A stretch of DNA of 64,000 nucleotides from Yoonia sp. (GTDB lineage: Bacteria > Pseudomonadota > Alphaproteobacteria > Rhodobacterales > Rhodobacteraceae). The notes below the pieces were generated by a model. That model had not been told where the DNA came from. It did no database searches and saw only the letters and a program-made list of their open reading frames with translations. Of this stretch, positions 8,948 to 18,863 are shown piece after piece. The stretch covers positions 86,598-150,597 of the forward strand of contig NZ_JAGYJK010000007.1 in assembly GCF_018402175.1 (NCBI RefSeq), given 5' to 3'. The first letter of the stretch is position 1, and every line of letters starts with the position of its first letter. The position numbers and the translations under genes were made by a program.

Positions 8948-10417
8948 TTATTCCTGATCCAGCACCAGCGCCACGAAACGGGGATCACCGCCGCGCCGGA
9001 CCAGCATCAGGATCGATGTGCGCCCTGCTTCGGTTGCAAGGTCGATCTGTGCGCGCAGCTCGTCCATCGTGCCGACCGGCTGGCGCGAGGCTTCGGTGAT
9101 CACATCACCTTCGATCAACCCTTTGGACGCGGCATCTGAATCAGGCGCGATAGCGGTGATGACAAGGCCCTGATCGACGTTCAGCGAAAATTGTTCCACC
9201 AGTTCTGGGCTGACAGGTTCCAGCGTCAGACCGAGCAAGGTGTCGGGTTCGGCAGCTGGTGCCTCTGGTGCGGCGGCGGGAAACGCCACGGCCTCGGATG
9301 TTTCGCGCCGGCCGAGCACAACGGTCAGCTGTGCCATTTCGCCATCGCGCAGCACCTGCACGGGGACTTCTTTGCCCACGGGCGAATTGCCGACGATGCG
9401 CACCAGTTCGCGGGTATCCGCAATCTCGACCCCGTCAAAGATCAAGATCACATCGCCTGACAGCATGCCGGATTCCTCTGCCGGTCCGGCGGGAACATCC
9501 GTCACCAGCGCGCCGCGCGCATCGTCCAGCCCGTCGATCGCCGACACCATGTCAGGTGTCACATCCTGAATCCGTACACCCAGCCAGCCACGGCGGGTTT
9601 CACCGAATTCGATCAGCTGATCGACGACATTCACCACAACGCCGGACGACATGGCAAAACCGATCCCGATAGACCCGCCCGTGGGCGACAGGATCGCCGT
9701 GTTCACGCCGATGACCTGACCGTCCATGTTGAACAATGGACCCCCCGAATTGCCACGGTTGATCGCGGCATCGGTCTGGATGTAATCGTCATAGGTGCCA
9801 GACAGCGCGCGGTTGCGGGCCGAGACGATCCCGACAGAGACCGAAAAGCCCTGTCCCAGCGGGTTGCCCATCGCCATCACCCAGTCACCGACGCGCGCGC
9901 CTTCGGCATTGCTGTCGCCAAAGGAAACGAACGGCAGGTCGGTGGCATCCACTTTCAGCACCGCGATATCAGTGTTGGGGTCGGTGCCGATCAATTCGGC
10001 CGGCAATTCGACACCGGAATAGAATTCGATCAGGATCTCATCCGCGCCTTCGATGACGTGGTTATTGGTGACGATAAAACCATCCGACGAAATCACAAAG
10101 CCCGATCCCAAAGCCGACGACCGCTGCGGCCCACCGCGCGGACCGTTGTTAAAGAAATCCTCGAACGGTGATCCTTCGGGGACGACACCGCGCGGCATGG
10201 TGCGTTCGGCGATCGTCGTGCTGGTCGTGATATTCACCACCGAGGGGCTGACCAGTTCGGCCAGATCGGCAAAGCTGGGCGGACGGTCCTGCGCAAAGGC
10301 GGCCGCGGCCTGCATGACAAGGAACGACACAGCCAGCAGGATCGCGCTGGCGCATGCAATCAGCATGCGGCGCATCTGGGAAGGGTCTGTTTGGATAACG
10401 ACTGCCTTTGCGTTCAC
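8948..10417 (-). CDS. degP: Periplasmic Do-type serine protease/chaperone (DegP/HtrA family)
   Basis: 489 residues: N-terminal signal/anchor (LIACASAILLAVSFLVMQA), trypsin-like domain, then two PDZ domains (about 280-370 and 395-489). The catalytic triad is visible: His about 120 in IVTNNHVIEGADE, Asp about 150 in NTDIAVLKV, and Ser about 224 in RGNSGGPLFN. The start is GTG 10417 with GGAG 8 bases upstream. It is the last gene of the minus-strand run rpiA-gor-hflK-hflC-degP. Placing the protease beside HflKC, a regulator of FtsH, groups envelope quality-control functions. A hairpin between hflC and degP may reduce read-through. Confidence 0.93.
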   Translation of the reverse strand: MNAKAVVIQTDPSQMRRMLIACASAILLAVSFLVMQAAAAFAQDRPPSFADLAELVSPSVVNITTSTTIAERTMPRGVVPEGSPFEDFFNNGPRGGPQRSSALGSGFVISSDGFIVTNNHVIEGADEILIEFYSGVELPAELIGTDPNTDIAVLKVDATDLPFVSFGDSNAEGARVGDWVMAMGNPLGQGFSVSVGIVSARNRALSGTYDDYIQTDAAINRGNSGGPLFNMDGQVIGVNTAILSPTGGSIGIGFAMSSGVVVNVVDQLIEFGETRRGWLGVRIQDVTPDMVSAIDGLDDARGALVTDVPAGPAEESGMLSGDVILIFDGVEIADTRELVRIVGNSPVGKEVPVQVLRDGEMAQLTVVLGRRETSEAVAFPAAAPEAPAAEPDTLLGLTLEPVSPELVEQFSLNVDQGLVITAIAPDSDAASKGLIEGDVITEASRQPVGTMDELRAQIDLATEAGRTSILMLVRRGGDPRFVALVLDQE

Positions 10418-10525
10418 GGATCATCTCCTCAAGGATGGGCGGGACCATTGTCCTGCAATAAAGCTAAGATCAAGTTAGAGCATCGGCTGCGCAGGACAAT
10501 CCCCCTCACCGGCAAGTGATCCAAT

Positions 10526-10557
10526 GCAAAAGGCCGACCACAAGGGCCGGCCTTTGC
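10526..10557 (-). terminator. Hairpin between hflC and degP
   Basis: GCAAAAGGCCG (10526-10536) pairs with CGGCCTTTGC (10548-10557) with one bulged A. It lies 22 bases after the hflC stop. There is no clear T-run on the minus strand, so it may be an attenuator or an mRNA-stabilising structure rather than a full terminator. Confidence 0.5.
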
Positions 10558-10579
10558 AATGCTGCACGGGTGCAGCGGA

Positions 10580-11533
10580 TCAGCGCAGGGCTGCTTCATC
10601 CTCGACCGGTGGCAGGCTCTGCACGGCAGCTCCTGCATCGCCATTACCGGTAGAGCGCAGCGAATCCGCCCCTTGGGCCGACCGCAGGTAGTTGAAGAAC
10701 TCACTTTCCGGCGACATCACCATCATCGTGTTCCCACCCTGCAAAGCCCGCTGATAGGCGGTCATCGACCGGTAGAATTCAAAGAATTCCGGGTCCGCAC
10801 CAAAGGCCGTCGCAAAGATTTCGTTGCGCAAAGCGTCGGCCTCACCCTGAATGACCTGGGCTTCGCGTTCGGCTTCGGACACCAGTTCGATCACGGTCCG
10901 GTCGGCCTGTGCCTGAATCCGCTGGGCGGCTTCACGGCCACGGGCGATTTCATCGGCAGCTTCGCGTTCGCGTTCGGCCTTCATCCGCTCGTAGGTGGCG
11001 TTGAGGTTGGCCTCTGGCAGGTCGGTCCGTTTCAGGCGCACGTCCAGCACCTGAAGACCCAGGGCTTGCGCTTGCGTGATCGCACCGTTGCGGATGCGCA
11101 GCATCAATGCAGCCCGGTCGATGGACAAGATGTCATTGGACGACACCGAACCCAAAACTTCGCGGGTTTCAGCGCGCAGGATACTGTCCAGACGCTGCGA
11201 CGCTGCCGCAAGTCCCCCGACACCGACAGCGCGGCGGAATTGTTCCACATCCGAGATACGGAACCGCGCAAAGGCATCCACGACCAGACGACGATCATCC
11301 GCAGGGGTGACTTCGATCGGGTCCAGATCGCGGCTCAGGATCCGATCATCGTATTTCACGACTTCCTGAATCAGCGGGATCTTGAACCCCAAACCGGGTT
11401 CTTCCTTGACGCTGACGATCTGGCCGAACTGGAGAACCAGCGCCTTTTCGCGTTCGTCCACGATGAACACCGACGACAGGGCCACGCCGATGATGACCAC
11501 CAATGCGGGAATGAGAAGTGCTGTTTTCCGCAT
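10580..11533 (-). CDS. hflC: HflC, SPFH/stomatin-like modulator of FtsH
   Basis: 317 residues: one N-terminal membrane anchor (ALLIPALVVIIGVALSSVFIV) followed by a band-7/SPFH domain (VDEREKALVLQFGQIV onward) and a coiled-coil-rich C-terminal half (ERMKAEREREAADEIARGRE). With HflK it forms the periplasm-facing cage around FtsH. Its ATG overlaps the hflK stop (TGATG), so the two subunits are translationally coupled as usual. Confidence 0.95.
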   Translation of the reverse strand: MRKTALLIPALVVIIGVALSSVFIVDEREKALVLQFGQIVSVKEEPGLGFKIPLIQEVVKYDDRILSRDLDPIEVTPADDRRLVVDAFARFRISDVEQFRRAVGVGGLAAASQRLDSILRAETREVLGSVSSNDILSIDRAALMLRIRNGAITQAQALGLQVLDVRLKRTDLPEANLNATYERMKAEREREAADEIARGREAAQRIQAQADRTVIELVSEAEREAQVIQGEADALRNEIFATAFGADPEFFEFYRSMTAYQRALQGGNTMMVMSPESEFFNYLRSAQGADSLRSTGNGDAGAAVQSLPPVEDEAALR

Positions 11534-12681
11534 CAGTTGTTACCTCCTGTCGCAGCGGGCGCGCGCCGCATTTCGTTCAGCGGCAGATAAGGCACGACGC
11601 CTTGGCTGCCGGCGGCGTTTTCATCCATCATGATGATATCGACATCGCTCAGAACGCCTTCGAGCGTTTCCAGATAGATCCGCTTGCGCGTCACATCGGG
11701 CGCCTGAACATATTCTGCCAGAATGGCCGAGAACCGGCTGGCCTCACCCAAAGCTTCGTTCACGACGCGGGCGCGATACCCTTCGGCCTGTTCCAGAACC
11801 TGTGCCGACTGACCGCGCGCTTCGGCGACGACGCGGTTGGCATAGGCGTCAGCCACGTTCTGCAGACGGTCGCGTTCCTGACGGGCATCCTGCACCTGCC
11901 GGAAGGCCGCGATCACGGGCTCTGGCGGGTCGGCCTTGTCAAAGTTGACACGGATCACATTCACGCCTGAATCAAAACTATCGAGCGACGCTTGAATGGC
12001 TTCGCGCAGGCTGTCTGCAATCGCGCCACGATCACGGTTCAAAATTGGCGCCAGTTCCGATTGCGAAATGATTTCGCGCATCGCGGATTCCGACACAGCC
12101 GCAATCGTCTGGGGCGGATCGGTCAGGCTGAACAGGTAAAGCTGCGGATCGATGATATTCCACACGATCTGGAAGTCGATATCAACGATGTTTTCGTCGC
12201 CGGTCAGCATCAGGCCGGGATCACGGCGGGTCGCACTTGCGCCGACGTCGATCGTACGTTCGGTCGACACAGCCAGCACCTCGCGGGTGACGACGGGCCA
12301 AGGGGCAAAGTTCAAACCGGGTTCACCGGTCTTGTAATAGCTGCCCAGAAACAATTCGACGGACCGTTCTTCGGGCCGGACCGTGTAGAAAGAGGCAAAA
12401 AGCCACAGGGCCACCAGCGCCAGTATACCAAGGCCCACGGTGCCGCGTGTCAGTTGCGGCCCTTGACCGCCACCTTCGCCGCCCGGACCACGCGATCCGC
12501 CACGGCCGCCACCCATCAGGACGCGCAGCTGTTCGCGGCCCTTGTTCACCAGTTCATCAATTTCGGGGATGTTGGGACCGTCATTGCCGGGTCTGCGCCC
12601 ACCGCCACGATTGCGGTCGTCGTCGCCGTTCCCGCCCTTGTTGCCGCCACCGCCCCACGGGCCACCAGAATTTCCTGCCAT
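11533..12681 (-). CDS. hflK: HflK, SPFH-domain modulator of FtsH
   Basis: 382 residues. The N-terminal tail of about 80 residues is Gly/Asn/Asp/Arg-rich (MAGNSGGPWGGGGNKGG), typical of HflK. A membrane helix (LGILALVALWLFASFYTV) and the SPFH domain (EERSVELFLGSYYKTGEPGL onward) follow. I used ATG 12681 for MAGNSGG; the frame is open further upstream but that part has no HflK character. Second-last step of the rpiA-gor-hflK-hflC order. Confidence 0.94.
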   Translation of the reverse strand: MAGNSGGPWGGGGNKGGNGDDDRNRGGGRRPGNDGPNIPEIDELVNKGREQLRVLMGGGRGGSRGPGGEGGGQGPQLTRGTVGLGILALVALWLFASFYTVRPEERSVELFLGSYYKTGEPGLNFAPWPVVTREVLAVSTERTIDVGASATRRDPGLMLTGDENIVDIDFQIVWNIIDPQLYLFSLTDPPQTIAAVSESAMREIISQSELAPILNRDRGAIADSLREAIQASLDSFDSGVNVIRVNFDKADPPEPVIAAFRQVQDARQERDRLQNVADAYANRVVAEARGQSAQVLEQAEGYRARVVNEALGEASRFSAILAEYVQAPDVTRKRIYLETLEGVLSDVDIIMMDENAAGSQGVVPYLPLNEMRRAPAATGGNN

Positions 12682-12757
12682 CGTTTCCCTATTCTTCCTT
12701 TCAACTTGCCCCGCGCGCGGGGTTCTTGTTCGACATGTGTGTCCTGACGCCACAAAT

Positions 12758-14194
12758 TCAAGCGCGGCGGACAGGATCCTTCATGGTGACCAGTTCTTCG
12801 GCCATGGTCGGATGAACCGCGACCGTGCGGTCAAAGTCCTCTTTTGTGGCGCCCATCTTGATCGCAATCGCAGCCAGCTGGATCATCTCGCCTGCGTGGT
12901 CTGCGACGATATGACAGCCCAGCACTTTGCGGGTGGCGCTGCTGACGACCAGCTTCATCATCACGCGGTCCGTGCGTCCCGCAAAGGCATGGTTCATCGG
13001 CTTGAACGAGGTGCAATAAATCTCGACCGGTTCGATGTCGCGGGCTGCTTCTTCGGTCAGGCCGATGGTGCCCATTTCGGGCTGGGTAAAGATCGCCGAA
13101 GGGATCAGATCGTGATCGACCTTGGTCGGATTGCCCTTGAACACGGTTTCGACGAAAGCCATGGCTTCGCGGATCGCCACCGGCGTCAGCTGCACGCGGT
13201 CGGTCACGTCACCGATCGCATAGATCGACGGCACGCCGGTCTGGCTATAATCATCGACCACGATTTCGCCGCGCCGCCCGATCTGCACGCCGGCCTCTGC
13301 CAGCCCGATGTTTTCGGTATTGGGCGCGCGGCCGGTGGCGAACATGACCTGATCAAAAATCGCCTCCTGACCATTGGTGGCCTTGACCCAGATCCCCTTG
13401 GCCGGTTCGCCGGACGGGGCCGAGACGGGCTTGCCCTGGTCGACCGGGGCGGACATGCCGTTATCTTGCAGGTCGTCGGCGGTGGCGGCGCGCATTTCGA
13501 CGATATTAGTGCCCAGATGCAGATTCACACCTTTTTCGCGCATGCCTTCGGCGACCAGACCGCGGGCTTCGTCGTCGAAACCCCGCAGGATCTGCGCACC
13601 GCGATAGAATTGCGTCACCTTGACGCCCAGCCCGTTCAGGATGCCCGCGAATTCAGACGCGATATAGCCGCCGCCGACGATCAGGATCGATTTTGGCAGT
13701 TCATCCAGCAAAAAGATATCATTCGAGGTGATCCCCAACGCGGCCCCCGGAATGTCGGGCACAACAGGGCGGCCGCCTGTGGCGATCAGGATATGTTTTG
13801 CCGTCACTGTCCGGCCGCTGGACAAGGCCACGGTATGCGCATCGGTGAGACTGGCGCGCGCATCGCAGATTTCGACGCCGGAATTGTCCAGCAGCTTGCG
13901 ATAGATCCCTTCGAGCCGGTCAAGTTCCTTGTGCAGATGGCTGCGGAACCGCGGCCATTCAAACGGGCCATCGGTCACATCCCAGCCATAGGCGCGGGCG
14001 TCGTCGAACATTTCGGAATAGCCAGAGGCAAAGACCATCAGCTTTTTCGGCACACAGCCGCGGATGACACAGGTGCCGCCCATGCGGAATTCCTCGGCCA
14101 GCGCCACTTTGGCACCGGTCGCGGCCGCCACACGCGCGGCCCGCACCCCGCCCGAGCCGCCGCCGATGACGAAAAGATCATAGTCAAAGTTCAT
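12758..14194 (-). CDS. gor: Glutathione-disulfide reductase
   Basis: 478 residues, FAD/NADPH disulfide oxidoreductase keeping glutathione reduced. FAD-binding GGGSGGVRAARVAA at the N terminus, the redox-active pair in GGTCVIRGCVPKKL, the second Rossmann motif VGGGYIASEFAGIL, and the C-terminal VHPTMAEELVTM with the active-site His-Glu pair are all present. It is longer than usual (about 450): an extra segment rich in Ala/Gly/Pro (ATADDLQDNGMSAPVDQG and on) sits before FDQVMFATGRAPNTENIG. It lies 27 bases downstream of rpiA and upstream of hflK. Confidence 0.94.
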   Translation of the reverse strand: MNFDYDLFVIGGGSGGVRAARVAAATGAKVALAEEFRMGGTCVIRGCVPKKLMVFASGYSEMFDDARAYGWDVTDGPFEWPRFRSHLHKELDRLEGIYRKLLDNSGVEICDARASLTDAHTVALSSGRTVTAKHILIATGGRPVVPDIPGAALGITSNDIFLLDELPKSILIVGGGYIASEFAGILNGLGVKVTQFYRGAQILRGFDDEARGLVAEGMREKGVNLHLGTNIVEMRAATADDLQDNGMSAPVDQGKPVSAPSGEPAKGIWVKATNGQEAIFDQVMFATGRAPNTENIGLAEAGVQIGRRGEIVVDDYSQTGVPSIYAIGDVTDRVQLTPVAIREAMAFVETVFKGNPTKVDHDLIPSAIFTQPEMGTIGLTEEAARDIEPVEIYCTSFKPMNHAFAGRTDRVMMKLVVSSATRKVLGCHIVADHAGEMIQLAAIAIKMGATKEDFDRTVAVHPTMAEELVTMKDPVRRA

Positions 14195-14221
14195 ATCTGG
14201 TCCTTGGGTCGGTGCAGGCGA

Positions 14222-15010
14222 TTATTTCGCAAGATCTGCGAACAGATTGACATCGTCCTGCAGATCGAATTGCACAACATCATTGATGTCGTTGGTGATG
14301 TCACGGATTTCAACCTTGCCAGTGCCGTGACCCACGATCACGACATCGCAAATGTCGATAAACAAACCGTTTTCCACCACACCGGGGATCTGGTTCAGCA
14401 TCATCGCCAGATGGCGCGGATTGCCGATCCTTTTGAGATGCAGATCAAGGATGAAATTGCCCTCATCCGTGACATAGGGTGCATCGCCCTGCATCCGCTG
14501 GATCACGTCACGGCCCAGCACATCGGCGTCGATCAGCAGTTCCTCGATCAGACCGCGGGTGATCTGCATGCCAAAGGGCAGCACCTCGACCGGCAAGGGA
14601 AAGGCCCCCAGCGTCGCCACCTTTTTCGAGGCATCGGCGATCACGATCATCCGGTCGCTGGCGGTGGCCACGATCTTTTCGCGCAGATGCGCGCCGCCGC
14701 CGCCTTTGATCAGGTTCAGGTCCGCGTCATATTCATCGGTCCCGTCGATGGTCAGGTCCAGCCATTTTGCCTGATCAAGGGTGATGATCTCGATCCCCGC
14801 CTCGCGCGCCAGTTCGGCAGTACGGTTGGAGGTCGGCACGCCCTTGATCTGCAAACCGTGATCGCGCACCATCTCGCCCAGGCATTGCACCAGCCATGCT
14901 GCGGTTGATCCGGTTCCCAGACCGACCTTCATGCCCGACTGGACATACTGTGTCGCCTGTTTGGCGGCAACGAATTTGGCCGTATCCATAGGGGACAAGT
15001 CGATGGTCAT
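14222..15010 (-). CDS. rpiA: Ribose-5-phosphate isomerase A
   Basis: 262 residues. Interconverts ribose-5-phosphate and ribulose-5-phosphate in the pentose phosphate pathway. Family motifs GLGTGSTAAWLVQCLGE, DGTDEYDADLNLIKGGGGAH (catalytic acid and phosphate loop) and the C-terminal VENGLFIDICDVVIVG are intact. The chosen start (MTIDLSPMDTAKFVAAKQA, ATG 15010) matches the family; an upstream open stretch does not. First gene of the minus-strand cluster with gor, hflK, hflC and degP, divergent from sdaA. Confidence 0.95.
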   Translation of the reverse strand: MTIDLSPMDTAKFVAAKQATQYVQSGMKVGLGTGSTAAWLVQCLGEMVRDHGLQIKGVPTSNRTAELAREAGIEIITLDQAKWLDLTIDGTDEYDADLNLIKGGGGAHLREKIVATASDRMIVIADASKKVATLGAFPLPVEVLPFGMQITRGLIEELLIDADVLGRDVIQRMQGDAPYVTDEGNFILDLHLKRIGNPRHLAMMLNQIPGVVENGLFIDICDVVIVGHGTGKVEIRDITNDINDVVQFDLQDDVNLFADLAK

Positions 15011-15172
15011 GCGCGGGTCTCCGGTTTTGTTGCGCCGCTTATAGGCAGTTTGCCCACAAGGTGCGAGACCCAAATGCCCAGCTGACGCAACCCGCAGAGC
15101 GGCTGTCGCTTTTGAAGGATGGCCTGCACAGCAAAGCAAGTAGCAAGATCAGGCACCAGTAAGGACGCAGCC

Positions 15173-16546
15173 ATGTTCCTGTCCGTCTTCGATATGTTCA
15201 AGGTCGGTATCGGCCCGTCATCATCCCATACAATCGGCCCGATGGTCGCCGCGGCGCGGTTTCTGGACCATCTGCGCGCCCTGCCCTTTGCGGTGGCGGG
15301 GCTGCGCGCGTCGCTGCATGGATCGCTGGCCTTTACCGGCATCGGCCATGCCACCGATCGCGCGGTGATCCTTGGGCTGGCGGGCATGCGCGCGGATGAG
15401 TACGACGCAACGCGGGCCGAGGCCGAGCTTGCCCGCATCAAGGCCGACCGCACCATCGCCCCCGAGGGTCTGGGCCTGCTGCGGTTCGATCCGTCAGCCG
15501 ATCTGCTGTTTGATTACGGCCCCGCCCTGCCCGGCCATGCCAACGGGCTGGTCCTGTCGGGCACCGATGCCCAAGGCGACGTGATCACGCAGGTGACCTA
15601 TTATTCCATCGGCGGCGGTTTTGTTCTGACGGCAGACGAGCTGGCCGCAGGGCGCGCTGCCGACACCGGCCCCGCCGTCCCCTATCCGTTCCGCACCGCC
15701 GCCGAGATGTTGCAGATGGCCAGCGCCAGCGGCCTGAGCATCGCCGCGATGAAACGCGCCAATGAATTGACGCGCATGTCCGCCGCCGATCTGGACCGTG
15801 GCCTTGCGCGGATCTGGCAGGTGATGACCGCCTGCATCGACCGCGGGCTGGCGACCGATGGCATCCTGCCCGGCGGGCTGTTCGTGCGCAGACGCGCCAA
15901 GGGGATTTATGCCGCGCTGATGGCCGAACGTGGGCTGAACATGACGGCCCCCCATACGATCAACGATTACATGTCCACCTATGCCATGGCCGTGAACGAG
16001 GAAAACGCCGCCGGCGGGCAGGTCGTGACCGCGCCCACCAATGGCGCTGCCGGTGTCGTGCCTGCGACGATCCGCTATTGGCTGGACCATGTGCCGGGGG
16101 CCGCACCATCCCGCGTGGGGGATTTCCTGCTGACGGCGGCGGCAGTGGGCGGGTTGATCAAGACCAATGCCTCGATCTCTGGCGCGGAATGCGGTTGTCA
16201 GGCCGAGGTGGGCAGCGCCGCCGCCATGGCCGCCGCAGGGCTGGCCGCCGTGCTGGGCGGCACGCCCGAACAGGTGGAAAACGCGGCTGAAATCGCGCTT
16301 GAACACCATCTTGGGATGACCTGCGATCCGGTCAAGGGGCTGGTGCAGGTGCCCTGCATCGAACGCAACGGGCTGGGCGCGATAAAGGCGGTGTCGGCGG
16401 CGTCACTGGCGCTGCGCGGCGATGGCCAGCATCTGGTCGCTCTCGATGTCGCAATCGAGACGATGCGCCAGACAGGCGCCGACATGTCCGAAAAATACAA
16501 GGAAACGGCATTGGGTGGGCTGGCCGTGAATGTCCCCAATTGCTAG
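15173..16546 (+). CDS. sdaA: L-serine ammonia-lyase (single-chain, iron-sulfur type)
   Basis: 457 residues, joining the beta and alpha domains as in SdaA of proteobacteria. Deaminates serine to pyruvate and ammonia with an oxygen-sensitive [4Fe-4S] cluster. The N terminus [20 protein letters not shown] with the SSSHT substrate loop is diagnostic. Cluster cysteines are seen in [17 protein letters not shown] and in the C-terminal [22 protein letters not shown] 15173 gives the canonical start. About 160 bases separate it from the divergent rpiA. Confidence 0.95.
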   Translation: MFLSVFDMFKVGIGPSSSHTIGPMVAAARFLDHLRALPFAVAGLRASLHGSLAFTGIGHATDRAVILGLAGMRADEYDATRAEAELARIKADRTIAPEGLGLLRFDPSADLLFDYGPALPGHANGLVLSGTDAQGDVITQVTYYSIGGGFVLTADELAAGRAADTGPAVPYPFRTAAEMLQMASASGLSIAAMKRANELTRMSAADLDRGLARIWQVMTACIDRGLATDGILPGGLFVRRRAKGIYAALMAERGLNMTAPHTINDYMSTYAMAVNEENAAGGQVVTAPTNGAAGVVPATIRYWLDHVPGAAPSRVGDFLLTAAAVGGLIKTNASISGAECGCQAEVGSAAAMAAAGLAAVLGGTPEQVENAAEIALEHHLGMTCDPVKGLVQVPCIERNGLGAIKAVSAASLALRGDGQHLVALDVAIETMRQTGADMSEKYKETALGGLAVNVPNC

Positions 16547-16637
16547 CAATCGGGGAGGCGCGCCGCGCGGGGATATTTAGGCTCGGAAGATGATGTCGTT
16601 GTGCGGCTGATACTGGCTGGACTGCGGCGGCGTTACC

Positions 16638-17306
16638 TTAACCCACGCGCCGCGCAGTGGTCACGGCCGCGCCCAGATAGGCCTGCGGCAGCGTGACCAG
16701 CAGCGGGCCTTGCGCGCTGATCCGCACTGGCCCCCCCGTCGCCATGTTCGACGCACTGTTGCGCCCCACCGGATGCAGCGCCCAATCGGTGAAAGGCCAG
16801 GCCAGCCCCGCCGCCGATGCGCGCACATCCCCCAGCGGCATCAGCGACACCCGCGTGCCTGCGGGCAGGTCCAGCAGGCTGTCGCCCTGTGGCGCCAGAT
16901 AGGACACATCGTCCGCATCCACCAGAAACACGCCCCTGTCAGGCATCCGTGCCATCACGTTCAGCACCGACAGCGCATGGTCCATCCGCCCGCCGGTAAA
17001 GCCCAGCGCGATGACAAAGGGCGCGGTCACGCGGGTCAGCGCCTTTTCGAAATCGGTCGTGTCCTGTTCGGGGATATGCCAAAGGCAACCGGCAAAGGCG
17101 GCGCGGGCCGGCGCTGAGACACTGTCCAGATCGCCAATCACCGCCATAGGGGCAATCCCGCCTGCCAGCAGGTGATCCGCCCCGCCATCAACGCCGACAA
17201 AGCCTGCGACATAAGGCGAAACGACGGCAAAGACCGCATCGGCCACCGGCGCGCCGCCGACAAGGCAGATCGCGCTGGTGCTGGAAACAATACTTGGATG
17301 CATCAT
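16638..17306 (-). CDS. Thiamine pyrophosphokinase
   Basis: 222 residues, close to the single-domain bacterial TPK length. Transfers pyrophosphate from ATP to thiamine. The motifs VDGGADHLL, IGDLDSVSAPA, DTTDFEKALTRV and LGFTGGRMDHALSVLNVMA are those of the TPK catalytic domain (acidic metal-binding cluster and thiamine site). The C-terminal beta domain is present. It converges on sdaA across about 90 bases, where I see no clear terminator. Confidence 0.9.
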   Translation of the reverse strand: MMHPSIVSSTSAICLVGGAPVADAVFAVVSPYVAGFVGVDGGADHLLAGGIAPMAVIGDLDSVSAPARAAFAGCLWHIPEQDTTDFEKALTRVTAPFVIALGFTGGRMDHALSVLNVMARMPDRGVFLVDADDVSYLAPQGDSLLDLPAGTRVSLMPLGDVRASAAGLAWPFTDWALHPVGRNSASNMATGGPVRISAQGPLLVTLPQAYLGAAVTTARRVG

Positions 17307-17441
17307 ATTATTCGCCCCAATTCACAAACATTCCCCAAAACGGTCATATTGTCCGCCTGAATGACGGACCAGTTTAAGCGTTGCAACCTTTCTGCCCGAT
17401 TCCGTCAGATGGCGGCAGACCAACCACGAAAGTCAGCAGCC

Positions 17442-18830
17442 ATGACCGATCAGACACAGATCCTTGATGTGACCTATGGCATGTTCTCCTGCCGCCTTGA
17501 AGGTTTCGACGACAGCGTTGCGACGATGAAGCAGATCGTCAGCTATTTCCACGATCTTGCCAGCCACGAGGCGTTTGTGGGTGACGCCTTGCTGGCACCG
17601 GACATGGAGGAAGTGTCGCGTTTGGCAGGGGCGTCATCGCGCGGCGATGTCGAGGCTGCTATGGCAGGCGGCAAGCTGCATTTGCGCCTGCGCGACACAC
17701 CTGCACAATCCGCCGATGAAGACGCGGCGGATGCAGCATTCGACCAAGAAAGCGTTGCCGCCAAGCTGGACCGGATCCGCAGCGTCGTTGGCCGTGGCCA
17801 TGTGACTGAAACCACCAATCGCCCCACTGCGGACCAAGCCGAAAAAGACGGCGTTGCGCCGCAAAGCGGGGTTAACCCTTTGGCCCAACGCCTTGCCGCG
17901 CTGGCCAAGCGCAATGCCGAACGCGCCGCGACCCAAGCGGGTTTTGCCCCCCTGCAGGACGCGCCAGAACTCATGGATGACGCCACCAGCGCAGATGTTG
18001 TCACCGCCCTGCCGTCGGAAAATCAGACATTTGACGAAAGTCTGCATCTGGCCAATCTGGTCGCAGATGATGGGCTTGACCTGCACGCCGAAGTGGCCGA
18101 AATCGAACGCGTGATCGAGGATCGCAAAAAGCGGCACGCATTGTCAGACAACGCCGAGGATTCGATCAGTCGGATCCTGTCGCATACCGATGCCGCGCTG
18201 AACCGGCCCGAACACCGCCGCCAACAAGACGCTTTTGCGCAGCTCAAGGCGGCTGTGGCCGCAACCGAAGCCGCGCGCCAGCTGGGCGACGATGGCGCCA
18301 CCCAGCACCGCCCGAGCGAAGTCTATCGCGACGATCTGGATGAATTCGAGACTGTGGAAGACACTGGCGATGCGAATATGGTTGCTGACGCCGTCAATCC
18401 CAATCCCGACGCTGTCAACGCACCGCGTAGTCCGGCAACCCTGCGCCTTGTGGCGTCCCAGCGCGCGGACGTACCCGCCGATCCGGCATCACAGCGCCTG
18501 CGCCAGATCGCCGCCAAGGCGACGGATGCGGGGCCGCGCCTGATCGGCTTTGCCGAATTCGCGGCTGATTATGCCGCCACCAGCCTTGAAGACCTGATCG
18601 AGGCTGCTGCTGGCTATATCACCTTTATGCTGGACGAAGATGATTTTTCGCGGCCGCAGGTGATGAAACTGGTCCAAAGCCTGACCCAGACCGAGATTTC
18701 ACGCGAAGACGGGTTGCGCTGTTTCGGGCGGCTGTTGCGCCAGAACCGGATCATCAAGCTGGACAATGGCCGTTTTCAGGTGGCAGGCGACACACGGTTC
18801 CGGCCTGATGACATGACTGCACGCGGCTGA
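17442..18830 (+). CDS. Conserved Rhodobacteraceae protein of unknown function
   Basis: 462 residues, no recognised enzyme motif. The N terminus (TQILDVTYGMFSCRLEGFDD, then VATMKQIVSYFHDLAS) is a block I associate with a recurrent Roseobacter-group family. The middle is acidic and low-complexity with many Ala/Asp/Glu. The C-terminal 90 residues (LIGFAEFAADYAATSLEDLI to NGRFQVAGDTRFRP) form a compact predicted helical domain. No signal peptide or membrane segment, so probably cytosolic. ATG 17442 is preferred; another in-frame ATG lies 81 bases upstream at 17361. The gene stands alone, ending near a terminator hairpin. Confidence 0.6.
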   Translation: MTDQTQILDVTYGMFSCRLEGFDDSVATMKQIVSYFHDLASHEAFVGDALLAPDMEEVSRLAGASSRGDVEAAMAGGKLHLRLRDTPAQSADEDAADAAFDQESVAAKLDRIRSVVGRGHVTETTNRPTADQAEKDGVAPQSGVNPLAQRLAALAKRNAERAATQAGFAPLQDAPELMDDATSADVVTALPSENQTFDESLHLANLVADDGLDLHAEVAEIERVIEDRKKRHALSDNAEDSISRILSHTDAALNRPEHRRQQDAFAQLKAAVAATEAARQLGDDGATQHRPSEVYRDDLDEFETVEDTGDANMVADAVNPNPDAVNAPRSPATLRLVASQRADVPADPASQRLRQIAAKATDAGPRLIGFAEFAADYAATSLEDLIEAAAGYITFMLDEDDFSRPQVMKLVQSLTQTEISREDGLRCFGRLLRQNRIIKLDNGRFQVAGDTRFRPDDMTARG

Positions 18831-18840
18831 CAAAGGCAAA

Positions 18841-18860
18841 AGGCGGGGCTGGCCCCGCCT
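18841..18860 (-). terminator. Terminator after purA and the DUF2842 gene
   Basis: Perfect 8-bp stem AGGCGGGG/CCCCGCCT with a 4-base loop. On the minus strand it is followed by TTTTGCC, giving a short T-run. It may also serve the plus-strand gene ending at 18830, less convincingly. Confidence 0.75.
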
Positions 18861-18863
18861 GTA

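Noticed and set aside
16547..16637. GC-rich spacer with GATATTT between sdaA and the thiamine kinase gene as a terminator
   Set aside because: No stable stem followed by a T-run could be drawn; recurrent GATATTT-type spacers in this family are only a vague recollection.
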